From positions 1 to 6,088 of the forward strand of contig CALALM010000499.1 of assembly GCA_937925565.1 (NCBI GenBank): a stretch of 6,088 nucleotides of DNA. The letters are read 5' to 3'. This DNA comes from an uncultured Centipeda sp. (GTDB taxonomy: Bacteria > Bacillota > Negativicutes > Selenomonadales > Selenomonadaceae). Shown here piece after piece: positions 1-4,523 of the stretch. The position numbers and the translations under genes were made by a program. Under the pieces are notes generated by a model. That model had not been told where the DNA came from. It saw only the letters and a program-made list of their open reading frames with translations, and did not search any database. Every line of letters begins with the position of its first letter. Within the stretch, counting starts at the first letter, position 1.

Positions 1-88
1 CATCAGCCTCAAGGAGGCATGCGTCGCCCTCGGCTTCCTCACCGCCGAGAAATTCGACGAGGTCTTCCATCCCGAAGAGATGGTGTAA
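1..88 (+). CDS. fumC: C-terminal end of a class II fumarase / aspartase superfamily enzyme (partial)
   Basis: Only the last 28 codons (2-88, stop TAA at 86-88) are in the window. The encoded tail has the form S-L-K-E-A followed by A-L-G-F-L-T, then F-D-E-V and a final P-E-E-M-V. This is the pattern of the small C-terminal domain (fumarase C, C-terminal) of class II fumarases, which interconvert fumarate and malate in the cytoplasm. Related aspartate ammonia-lyases share this domain, but their tails usually continue beyond the P-x-x-M motif, and this one stops right after M-V, so fumarase is favoured. The catalytic residues lie upstream and cannot be seen. The gene runs toward the regulator gene at 186-878 and ends at the shared terminator. 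Confidence 0.72.
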   Translation, partial: ISLKEACVALGFLTAEKFDEVFHPEEMV

Positions 89-103
89 TACCATAACCTC
101 AAG

Positions 104-126
104 CCTTTCCCGTATGACGGGGAAGG
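104..126 (+). other. Short GC-rich hairpin after the fumarase stop codon
   Basis: Bases 104-112 pair with 118-126 (nine pairs, one of them G-U) around a five-base loop. No T-run follows, so on its own it is not a standard intrinsic terminator. It lies between the stop codon at 86-88 and the main terminator at 133-186, and may protect the mRNA 3' end or assist termination. Confidence 0.5.
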
Positions 127-132
127 GGCACT

Positions 133-186
133 AAAAAAGGGGCTGTTGCACGAAGCTAAAAAACTTCGTGCAACAGCCTCTTTTTT
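133..186. terminator. Bidirectional rho-independent terminator
   Basis: Bases 141-155 pair perfectly with 164-178 (15 bp) around an eight-base A-rich loop. The stem continues outward through G139-C180 and a G-U pair at 140/179. A run of six A at 133-138 lies opposite six T at 181-186, so a T-run follows the hairpin on each strand. It therefore fits a terminator for the rightward fumarase gene and for the leftward Crp-family gene. The stop codon of the latter (186-188) touches the edge of the structure. On the minus-strand transcript the 140/179 position becomes an A-C mismatch, a minor asymmetry. Confidence 0.93.
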
Positions 187-878
187 CAAATCGCCAAAAA
201 ATCCGGATCAAGCACGCGCAGCATTTTCCGGTCGTAGTCGATGATCCCCTCGTCGCGCATATGACTCATCTCGCGGCTGAGTGCACTGCGCTCGACGCCA
301 AGATAGCGCGCGAGCTGCGTTTGGTTCATCTCGCGCAGCCCCTCGCCCCCCTCGGACGAGATCGCCTGCAGGTAGACGCTGAGCTTCGCGCGGATGCTCT
401 TTTGCCCCATGATGCGAATCTTGTGCTGGTAGAAGATGCCCTTGTGCGAGATGCGCCGCAGCATATTGAGTGTAAAGCGCCAGAGATGCGGATCCGTGCA
501 CGCGCTGCGCTGATACAGCTGACGAAACGGGAGGCGCAGAATCAGCGTATCGTGGAGCGCCTTGACAAACATGCGGCTCGCCGAGAGATTCGCGCCCTCC
601 ATCGTCTCGCCGAAGCTCTTGCCCGCCTCGAAGATGTTCATGTCGATCTGATCGGCGTTCTCGTTGAGGAACGACACCTCGACCGCACCCGCGAGGATGA
701 TGCCGGTCACAATCGGCGCATGCCCCATGCGCATGATGTTCTGCCCCGCCGCATAGTGCTTCAGTTCGCCGTCGAGCGCATTCACCAGATCTGTCAGTGC
801 GTCCGCGGGGATTCCCTCGAACAGATCGTGCTGCAGCAGGAGCTCCGTATACGGCTCCAAAAGCTCACGCGTCAGCAT
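186..878 (-). CDS. Crp/Fnr-family transcriptional regulator
   Basis: A 230-residue cytoplasmic DNA-binding regulator of the usual length for the family. Residues about 18-115 form the cyclic-nucleotide-binding-type beta-barrel sensor, with a G-K-S-F-G-E turn at 87-91. A dimerisation helix follows (about 133-155), then a winged helix-turn-helix at about 183-225 (T-Q-L-A-R-Y-L-G-V, then E-R-S-A-L-S-R-E). The Arg-Ser pair that binds cAMP phosphate in E. coli CRP is not present in its usual place. The only cysteine is C127, so an FNR-type iron-sulfur cluster is excluded. In the recognition helix R197 and R202 match CRP Arg180 and Arg185, but the CRP Glu181 position is Ser198, so a non-standard DNA site is expected. 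The start at 878 was chosen over in-frame upstream ATGs because AAAGGAG (885-891) lies six bases before it. It is divergent from the oxidoreductase operon, which it probably controls. The ligand is unknown. Confidence 0.9.
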   Translation of the reverse strand: MLTRELLEPYTELLLQHDLFEGIPADALTDLVNALDGELKHYAAGQNIMRMGHAPIVTGIILAGAVEVSFLNENADQIDMNIFEAGKSFGETMEGANLSASRMFVKALHDTLILRLPFRQLYQRSACTDPHLWRFTLNMLRRISHKGIFYQHKIRIMGQKSIRAKLSVYLQAISSEGGEGLREMNQTQLARYLGVERSALSREMSHMRDEGIIDYDRKMLRVLDPDFLAI

Positions 879-884
879 AGCCCG

Positions 885-891
885 CTCCTTT
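885..891 (-). promoter_or_regulatory. Ribosome binding site fixing the regulator start
   Basis: Read on the minus strand this is AAAGGAG, six bases before the ATG at 878-876. In-frame ATGs further upstream lack such a site. Those near 1031 would also lie upstream of the predicted promoter. Confidence 0.85.
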
Positions 892-900
892 CCAATCATC

Positions 901-919
901 ATAGAGAATAATTCTCTAT
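901..919. promoter_or_regulatory. Perfect 9-1-9 palindrome, probable operator at the regulator's transcription start
   Basis: ATAGAGAATAATTCTCTAT is a perfect inverted repeat of nine bases around one central base. It covers about -5 to +13 relative to the start site expected from the promoter at 921-949, the classic place for a repressor to block transcription. The core AAT-N-ATT with 7-1-7 symmetry is shared by the operator consensus of Fur-family metalloregulators (Fur, PerR, Zur). It is unlike CRP (TGTGA-N6-TCACA) or FNR (TTGAT-N4-ATCAA) sites. Which protein binds is unknown: the neighbouring Crp-type regulator with its altered recognition helix, or a Fur-type protein encoded elsewhere. 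Confidence 0.7.
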
Positions 920-920
920 C

Positions 921-949
921 ATTATAATGGGAAGATATATTTTTGTAAA
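921..949 (-). promoter_or_regulatory. Sigma-70-type promoter of the Crp-family gene
   Basis: On the minus strand a -35 element TTTACA (949-944) is followed by a 17-base spacer and a perfect -10 TATAAT (926-921). Transcription should start near 914, giving a leader of about 35 bases before the ATG at 878. The -10 sits inside a ten-base palindrome, CATTATAATG (920-929), next to the operator-like palindrome at 901-919. Confidence 0.82.
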
Positions 950-965
950 TGCGGCATATATTTTT
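935..965 (+). repeat. Pair of 10-bp direct repeats in the divergent promoter region
   Basis: ATATATTTTT occurs at 935-944 and again at 956-965. The starts are 21 bp apart, about two turns of B-DNA, so both copies face the same side. The first copy overlaps the edge of the regulator's -35 and both lie upstream of the oxidoreductase promoter. The surroundings are AT-rich, so chance cannot be ruled out. Confidence 0.4.
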
Positions 966-995
966 CCATAATATTTTCTCTTCATTGTCGAAAAA

Positions 996-1004
996 TGGTA
1001 TAAT
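996..1004 (+). promoter_or_regulatory. Extended -10 promoter of the oxidoreductase operon
   Basis: TGGTATAAT contains a perfect -10 hexamer (999-1004) with the TG extension (996-997). The -35 position at 17-bp spacing (976-981, TTCTCT) is poor. Transcription should start near 1011, leaving a leader of about 38 bases. A weak -35 with a strong extended -10 fits either activator-independent use or help from an upstream activator such as the divergent Crp-type protein. Confidence 0.72.
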
Positions 1005-1038
1005 AACAACTACCCACGAAACAGTTTTCAACAGAAAT

Positions 1039-1042
1039 GGAG
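1039..1042 (+). promoter_or_regulatory. Ribosome binding site deciding the oxidoreductase start
   Basis: GGAG lies six bases before the ATG at 1049-1051. It overlaps an in-frame ATG at 1037-1039 that has no Shine-Dalgarno sequence of its own, so 1049 is the better start. Confidence 0.75.
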
Positions 1043-1048
1043 CATATC

Positions 1049-2413
1049 ATGCAAGATCAAGCCTATCAGAATCTCATCATCGGATTCGGCAAGGCGGGCA
1101 AGACACTTGCCGGCTTCCTCGCGAAGAAGGGCGAGACCGTCGCCCTTATCGAACGCGCGAAGGAGCGTTACGGCGGCACCTGCATCAACGTCGCCTGCAT
1201 CCCGTCGAAGTCGCTGGAGTACAGCGCGCGCCTCTCGGCAGCGGCGGGTGGGGACTTTGCAGCAAAGGCGGAGCGCTATCGTGCGGCGATTGCAGAGAAA
1301 CGCCACCTCACAAAGATGCTGCGCGAGAAGAACTACGCGAAGGTGACGGGTGCGGGTGCTGTCGTCATCGATGGAGAGGCATCCTTTATCGATGCGCACA
1401 CAGTACGCATTGTCGGCACAGAGGGGGAGCAGCGGATCACGGCGGAGCGTATCTTCATCAATACAGGTGCCCTCCCCTTCGTACCACCGATCCCGGGCGC
1501 GGCAGAGAGCACGCACGTCTATACGAGCGAAACGATGATGGAGCTCGACGAGCTTCCCGAAAAGCTCGTCATCATCGGCGGCGGTTACATCGGACTTGAG
1601 TTTGCGTCGTACTACGCCAACTTCGGCTCGTCCGTCGCCGTCGTACAGGACGGAAGTGACTTCATCCCGCGTGAGGACAGGGAGATCGCTGCGCGTGTTA
1701 TGCAGCAGATGAATGATCGCGGCATCCACATCCTAACGGGTGCAAAGGTACAGCGCATCGAGGATGGCGCAGCGGGGGCGAATGTCATCATGCAGACGGA
1801 GGACGGTGAGAAGACACTTGCCGCGAACGCCATCCTCGTCGCCACGGGGCGCCGCCCGAACACTGCGGCTCTGAACCTTGCGGCGGCAGGCGTTGCGGTG
1901 ACGGAGCGCGGTGCCGTCGCGGTCGATGAACATCTGCGCACAAACGTACCGCACATCTGGGCAATGGGTGATGTTGCGGGCGGACTGCAGTTCACCTACA
2001 TCTCGCTTGACGACTTCCGCATTGTAAAAGATCAGCTCGGCGGTACGGGTGCACGCACAACGGCAAACCGCGGCGTTGTTCCTTACGCCGTCTTTCTCGA
2101 TCCACCGCTCTCACGCGTCGGAATGACCGAGGAGCAGGCACAGGCGGCAGGCTTTGACGTGCGTGTCACACGTCTCGAGGTTGCCGCCATCCCGAAGGCA
2201 CAGGTCTACAAGAAACCTGCAGGAGTCCTCAAGGCAATCATCGACGCGAAGACAGACACAATCCTCGGCGCACATTTCTTCTGTCCCGAGTCGCAGGAGA
2301 TGATCAACCTCATGAAGATGGCGATCGACCACGGGATCACCGCCGCCGCACTCGGCTCTGCCATCTACACCCACCCGACCATGACTGAGGCGCTGAACGA
2401 CCTCTTTGGATGA
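1049..2413 (+). CDS. rclA: RclA-like FAD-dependent pyridine nucleotide-disulfide oxidoreductase
   Basis: A 454-residue cytoplasmic flavoenzyme of the glutathione reductase / mercuric reductase class. An N-terminal FAD-binding motif G-F-G-K-A-G (12-17) is followed by the redox-active pair C45 and C50 in G-G-T-C-I-N-V-A-C-I-P-S-K. Then come the NAD(P)-binding G-G-G-Y-I-G (177-182), the second FAD motif A-M-G-D-V (305-309) and the C-terminal dimerisation domain. The last supplies the catalytic H442-P-T-M-T-E447 pair. From memory, the blocks L-Q-F-T-Y-I-S-L-D-D, P-P-L-S-R-V-G-M-T-E-E-Q-A and L-N-D-L-F match E. coli RclA rather than lipoamide dehydrogenase or MerA. MerA's extra N-terminal domain and C-terminal cysteine pair are absent. 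E. coli RclA is a reactive-chlorine-resistance enzyme reported to reduce Cu(II); transfer of that role here is inference. It heads a three-gene operon, its stop codon lying just before the next gene's ribosome binding site, and is divergent from a Crp-type regulator. Confidence 0.9.
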   Translation: MQDQAYQNLIIGFGKAGKTLAGFLAKKGETVALIERAKERYGGTCINVACIPSKSLEYSARLSAAAGGDFAAKAERYRAAIAEKRHLTKMLREKNYAKVTGAGAVVIDGEASFIDAHTVRIVGTEGEQRITAERIFINTGALPFVPPIPGAAESTHVYTSETMMELDELPEKLVIIGGGYIGLEFASYYANFGSSVAVVQDGSDFIPREDREIAARVMQQMNDRGIHILTGAKVQRIEDGAAGANVIMQTEDGEKTLAANAILVATGRRPNTAALNLAAAGVAVTERGAVAVDEHLRTNVPHIWAMGDVAGGLQFTYISLDDFRIVKDQLGGTGARTTANRGVVPYAVFLDPPLSRVGMTEEQAQAAGFDVRVTRLEVAAIPKAQVYKKPAGVLKAIIDAKTDTILGAHFFCPESQEMINLMKMAIDHGITAAALGSAIYTHPTMTEALNDLFG

Positions 2414-2426
2414 AAAGGAGACAATG

Positions 2427-3041
2427 ATGACATTCTGCAGCAAAAAAACTCTTTGCCGCGCCATGCTTCTGCTTGCCCCGCTTTTCTTCTTCGGTGCGAA
2501 TTACGGACAGGCAGCACCCGAGACGACGCCCCCTCAACAGGTCGTAGGGAGTGCATCTCCCACCGAGGCGAGCACGATTCAGATCTTCTCGATGGAGTTC
2601 CGCCATCCCGTTGCGGACGGTGCTCTGATGCGCATTGTCTGCCAGATCGATGCGCCCGTCAAGAACGCCCTGCCCGCCGAGGAGATTGCGGCGCAGGGGC
2701 TCGACCCGAACAGCTTCATCACCTGCCTTGGCGAATTCGTCGGCAAGGAGTTTACGAACGGACGCCATCTGGACATCCGCGAGCGCTACGTTCCATGGAC
2801 GCAGGAGCTTGAGGCGAGCCTTCAGGATGTGATCGCCGCGCACAATCTCACCGCCGAGAACGACTACGGCGCACGCGCAGAGACCGTTCTGAATCCCGCC
2901 TACAATATTCTCATCGCCTACAAGGACGGGCGCAGCCTCCACATCACCTCGGAAGGTCCGACGGTAAACGAGCACGAGGCACACATCGAGGACATCCTCC
3001 TCACATGGGCAGACGAGGCATTTGCTGCGGGTGGAAAATAA
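2427..3041 (+). CDS. Secreted protein of unknown function
   Basis: A 204-residue protein I do not recognise. The N-terminus is a signal peptide: positive residues K6, K7 and R11, a hydrophobic core at about 12-24, and a likely cleavage after G-Q-A at 27-29. A short Pro/Ser/Thr-rich linker follows (31-50), then a soluble domain with alternating strands and helices. The mature part has just two cysteines, C72 and C100, which could form a disulfide outside the cytoplasm. The region at 157-175 (N-P-A-Y-N-I-L-I-A-Y-K-D-G-R then L-H-I) looks like a beta-hairpin, and the C-terminus is an acidic amphipathic helix. ATG 2427 was chosen because AAGGAG (2415-2420) lies six bases before it; ATG 2424 is the alternative and adds one residue. 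It begins 13 bases after the oxidoreductase stop, so the two are surely co-transcribed. A link to envelope redox stress is inferred only from that context. Confidence 0.85.
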   Translation: MTFCSKKTLCRAMLLLAPLFFFGANYGQAAPETTPPQQVVGSASPTEASTIQIFSMEFRHPVADGALMRIVCQIDAPVKNALPAEEIAAQGLDPNSFITCLGEFVGKEFTNGRHLDIRERYVPWTQELEASLQDVIAAHNLTAENDYGARAETVLNPAYNILIAYKDGRSLHITSEGPTVNEHEAHIEDILLTWADEAFAAGGK

Positions 3042-3051
3042 GAAGATTTCA

Positions 3052-4050
3052 ATGAACACCTGGAAGCGATATATCAGCGGTATCATGCTCGTCCTCGGGC
3101 TTATGATACTGCCGCAATGCTCATTTGACAAAGCATCCGATACGCCTGAAACGCGTGGTATCGCCCTCACGGGCGAGGCGAAGCAGGACTACATTCAGCA
3201 GCAGATGAACGAGCTCTATCATCCGCCAGAGGACAAGGAGCCCGCACCGTTCACCGCACCCACCGGCTGGACGTATGAAAAGACACCCATCGGAAATGTG
3301 CGTGTCGAGCGTCTTGCTCCACCGAAGTCATCTACAAAACGTGTTGTTCTGCAGCTGCATGGCGGTGCATATATGAGCGGCATTACGGATCTCTACCGCG
3401 GTTTTGCCGTGCGTCAGGCGGAGTACACGGATGCGTCGGAGATCTACTGTGTGGACTATCGTCATGCGCCCATATACACCTATCCTGCGGCGCTCGAAGA
3501 TGCGACGACGGTCTATCGGGGACTCCTCGCGCGCGGAACAAACGCGTCAGACATCGTCATCTTCGGTGACTCTGCGGGTGGAAATCTCGCTGTGGAGCTC
3601 GCAATTTATCTGCGCGACGAAGCTCTGCCGCAGCCCGCAGCCCTCATTCTCCTCTCACCGTGGGCGGACTTTGAACACAAGGACAGTACGTCGCGCACGG
3701 AGAACTTTGCAAAGGACAAGGTGCTCGGCGAGGGCACGCCGTTCGCCCCCCACTTGCGGAGTACCCCGCCGTATGCGGGCGATCTCCCGCTCGACGATCC
3801 GCGCCTCTCGCCGATTCACGCCGATCTCAGAGGTCTTCCGCCAATGCTCATCCAGACGGGCAGCTACGATCTCCTATTGACCGAGGACGAGCAGCTTGCG
3901 GCAAAGGCAAACGCAGACGGCACAGACGTAACATTCACCGTCTACCCCGAGATGCCCCATGTCTTCCCGCTCGTCCTGCCCGAACTCGCGGAAAGTTTCG
4001 TCGCACTTGAGGAGATGCGGAACTTTGTAGATCATCATATGCCGAGGTGA
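3052..4050 (+). CDS. Membrane-anchored or lipoprotein-like alpha/beta hydrolase (esterase, HSL family)
   Basis: A 332-residue alpha/beta hydrolase-3 (hormone-sensitive-lipase / Aes type) esterase. The oxyanion-hole motif H-G-G-A-Y is at 103-107, the Y-R-H-A-P and Y-P-A-A-L-E-D blocks at 136-150, and the nucleophile elbow G-D-S-A-G-G (172-177) has S174. The catalytic Asp is probably D273 (S-Y-D-L-L) and the His H303 (M-P-H-V-F), so the triad looks intact. It should cleave carboxylic esters or lactones; the natural substrate cannot be read. The leader has W4-K5-R6, a hydrophobic stretch (8-21) and then L-P-Q-C with C23. This resembles a lipobox, but Gln before the Cys is atypical, so it is either a non-canonical lipoprotein or a protein with an uncleaved N-terminal anchor. 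ATG 3052 is preceded by AAGAAG (3040-3045) at six bases. It starts 10 bases after the previous stop and is the last gene of the operon. Confidence 0.88.
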   Translation: MNTWKRYISGIMLVLGLMILPQCSFDKASDTPETRGIALTGEAKQDYIQQQMNELYHPPEDKEPAPFTAPTGWTYEKTPIGNVRVERLAPPKSSTKRVVLQLHGGAYMSGITDLYRGFAVRQAEYTDASEIYCVDYRHAPIYTYPAALEDATTVYRGLLARGTNASDIVIFGDSAGGNLAVELAIYLRDEALPQPAALILLSPWADFEHKDSTSRTENFAKDKVLGEGTPFAPHLRSTPPYAGDLPLDDPRLSPIHADLRGLPPMLIQTGSYDLLLTEDEQLAAKANADGTDVTFTVYPEMPHVFPLVLPELAESFVALEEMRNFVDHHMPR

Positions 4051-4069
4051 GAAAATTTTTCCTCATCTC
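4044..4069 (+). other. Weak stem-loop at the operon end
   Basis: Bases 4044-4051 can pair with 4062-4069 (eight pairs, one G-U) around a ten-base A/T loop. The hydrolase stop codon (4048-4050) lies in the left arm. No T-run follows, so it is not a convincing intrinsic terminator. Transcription of the operon may read on into the small gene at 4119 or end by another route. Confidence 0.3.
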
Positions 4070-4103
4070 CAGAAAAGCGATATTATGTGAATTATAGAAC
4101 TCT

Positions 4104-4110
4104 AAGGAGG
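4104..4110 (+). promoter_or_regulatory. Strong ribosome binding site of the HicB-type gene
   Basis: AAGGAGG lies eight bases before the ATG at 4119, the strongest Shine-Dalgarno sequence in the window. The 68-bp gap before the gene is AT-rich and contains TATTAT (4081-4086) and TATAGA (4093-4098) as possible -10 elements. I see no convincing -35 for either, so I do not call a promoter. Confidence 0.75.
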
Positions 4111-4118
4111 CAAAAACC

Positions 4119-4457
4119 ATGCTCACGTACAAAGGCTATCACGCGAAAGTTTCATTTGACGAGGAGGATGGTCTCTTTATCGGAGAGGTATTCGGGATCA
4201 ATGACTCGTTGAACTTTCATGGCAGGAGCGTCGATGAACTGACGGAGGCTTTTCACAACAGCATTGATAATTATTTAGATGCCTGTGCAAAATTTCATCG
4301 AAGTCCTGACAAAGAGTTTAAGGGCAGCTTCAATATCCGCATCCCGAGTGACCTCCATCGACGACTGGCACTGGAAGCCGCGAAAAAGAATCTGTCACTC
4401 AATCAATTTATCAAGAACACATTGACACAAGCCGTTCCAAAAACGGCAGAAGCATAA
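4119..4457 (+). CDS. HicB-family antitoxin-like protein, orphan (no HicA)
   Basis: A 112-residue cytoplasmic protein with the two-part HicB layout. Residues 1-60 form the degenerate RNase H-like HicB fold (Y-K-G-Y, then V-S-F-D-E-E-D-G-L-F-I-G-E-V, and S-V-D-E-L-T-E-A-F before a D-N-Y-L-D helix). Residues about 70-104 form an Arc/MetJ-type ribbon-helix-helix: the strand F-N-I-R-I-P-S-D-L-H, then a helix and S-L-N-Q-F-I. Such proteins normally neutralise the mRNA-cleaving toxin HicA and repress their own promoter. No HicA-sized gene is present on either side: 68 bp upstream and 66 bp downstream are too short. Solitary HicB-like RHH proteins of this form are common and may act as stand-alone DNA-binding proteins. 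A hand count of 300 bases (4141-4440) gives about 45% GC against roughly 58-60% around it, a hint of separate ancestry. Confidence 0.87.
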   Translation: MLTYKGYHAKVSFDEEDGLFIGEVFGINDSLNFHGRSVDELTEAFHNSIDNYLDACAKFHRSPDKEFKGSFNIRIPSDLHRRLALEAAKKNLSLNQFIKNTLTQAVPKTAEA

Positions 4458-4470
4458 CACCATAAACATA

Positions 4471-4513
4471 ACAAACGGGAGATTTCGCCACATGAGCGAA
4501 ATCTCCCGCTTGT
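4471..4513. terminator. Hairpin between convergent hicB-like and prfC genes
   Basis: Bases 4476-4488 pair perfectly with 4496-4508 (13 bp, seven-base loop). Beyond one A-C mismatch the stem continues for four more pairs (4471-4474 with 4510-4513). It lies between two convergent stop codons (4455-4457 and 4524-4526), so it probably serves both genes. Downstream T-richness is modest (CGTTTCT on the plus strand, TATGTTTATG on the minus), so termination may be less efficient than at 133-186. Confidence 0.78.
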
Positions 4514-4523
4514 CGTTTCTCTA

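Noticed and set aside
168..911. Long open frame on the plus strand opposite the Crp-family gene
   Set aside because: It is the antisense shadow of a well-supported gene in GC-rich DNA, starts inside the terminator and encodes an arginine/leucine-rich sequence with no recognisable motif.
879..1031. Upstream in-frame extension of the Crp-family gene (51 extra codons)
   Set aside because: It would run through the -35/-10 promoter and the palindrome, is AT-rich and unlike Crp-family N-termini, and lacks the AAAGGAG site that precedes ATG 878.
1049..2413. Mercuric reductase or lipoamide dehydrogenase identity for the flavoenzyme
   Set aside because: No N-terminal heavy-metal domain or C-terminal vicinal cysteines (MerA). 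The C-terminal blocks match RclA rather than lipoamide dehydrogenase, and there are no dehydrogenase-complex genes nearby.
2406..2426. TTG start at 2406 or ATG at 2424 for the secreted protein
   Set aside because: The TTG would overlap the previous gene with no upstream ribosome binding site. ATG 2424 is only three bases from AAGGAG, whereas ATG 2427 has the six-base spacing used by neighbouring genes.
4051..4118. A HicA toxin gene or small RNA ahead of the HicB-type gene
   Set aside because: The 68 bp are too short for HicA, hold no suitable open frame and show no convincing promoter or terminator.
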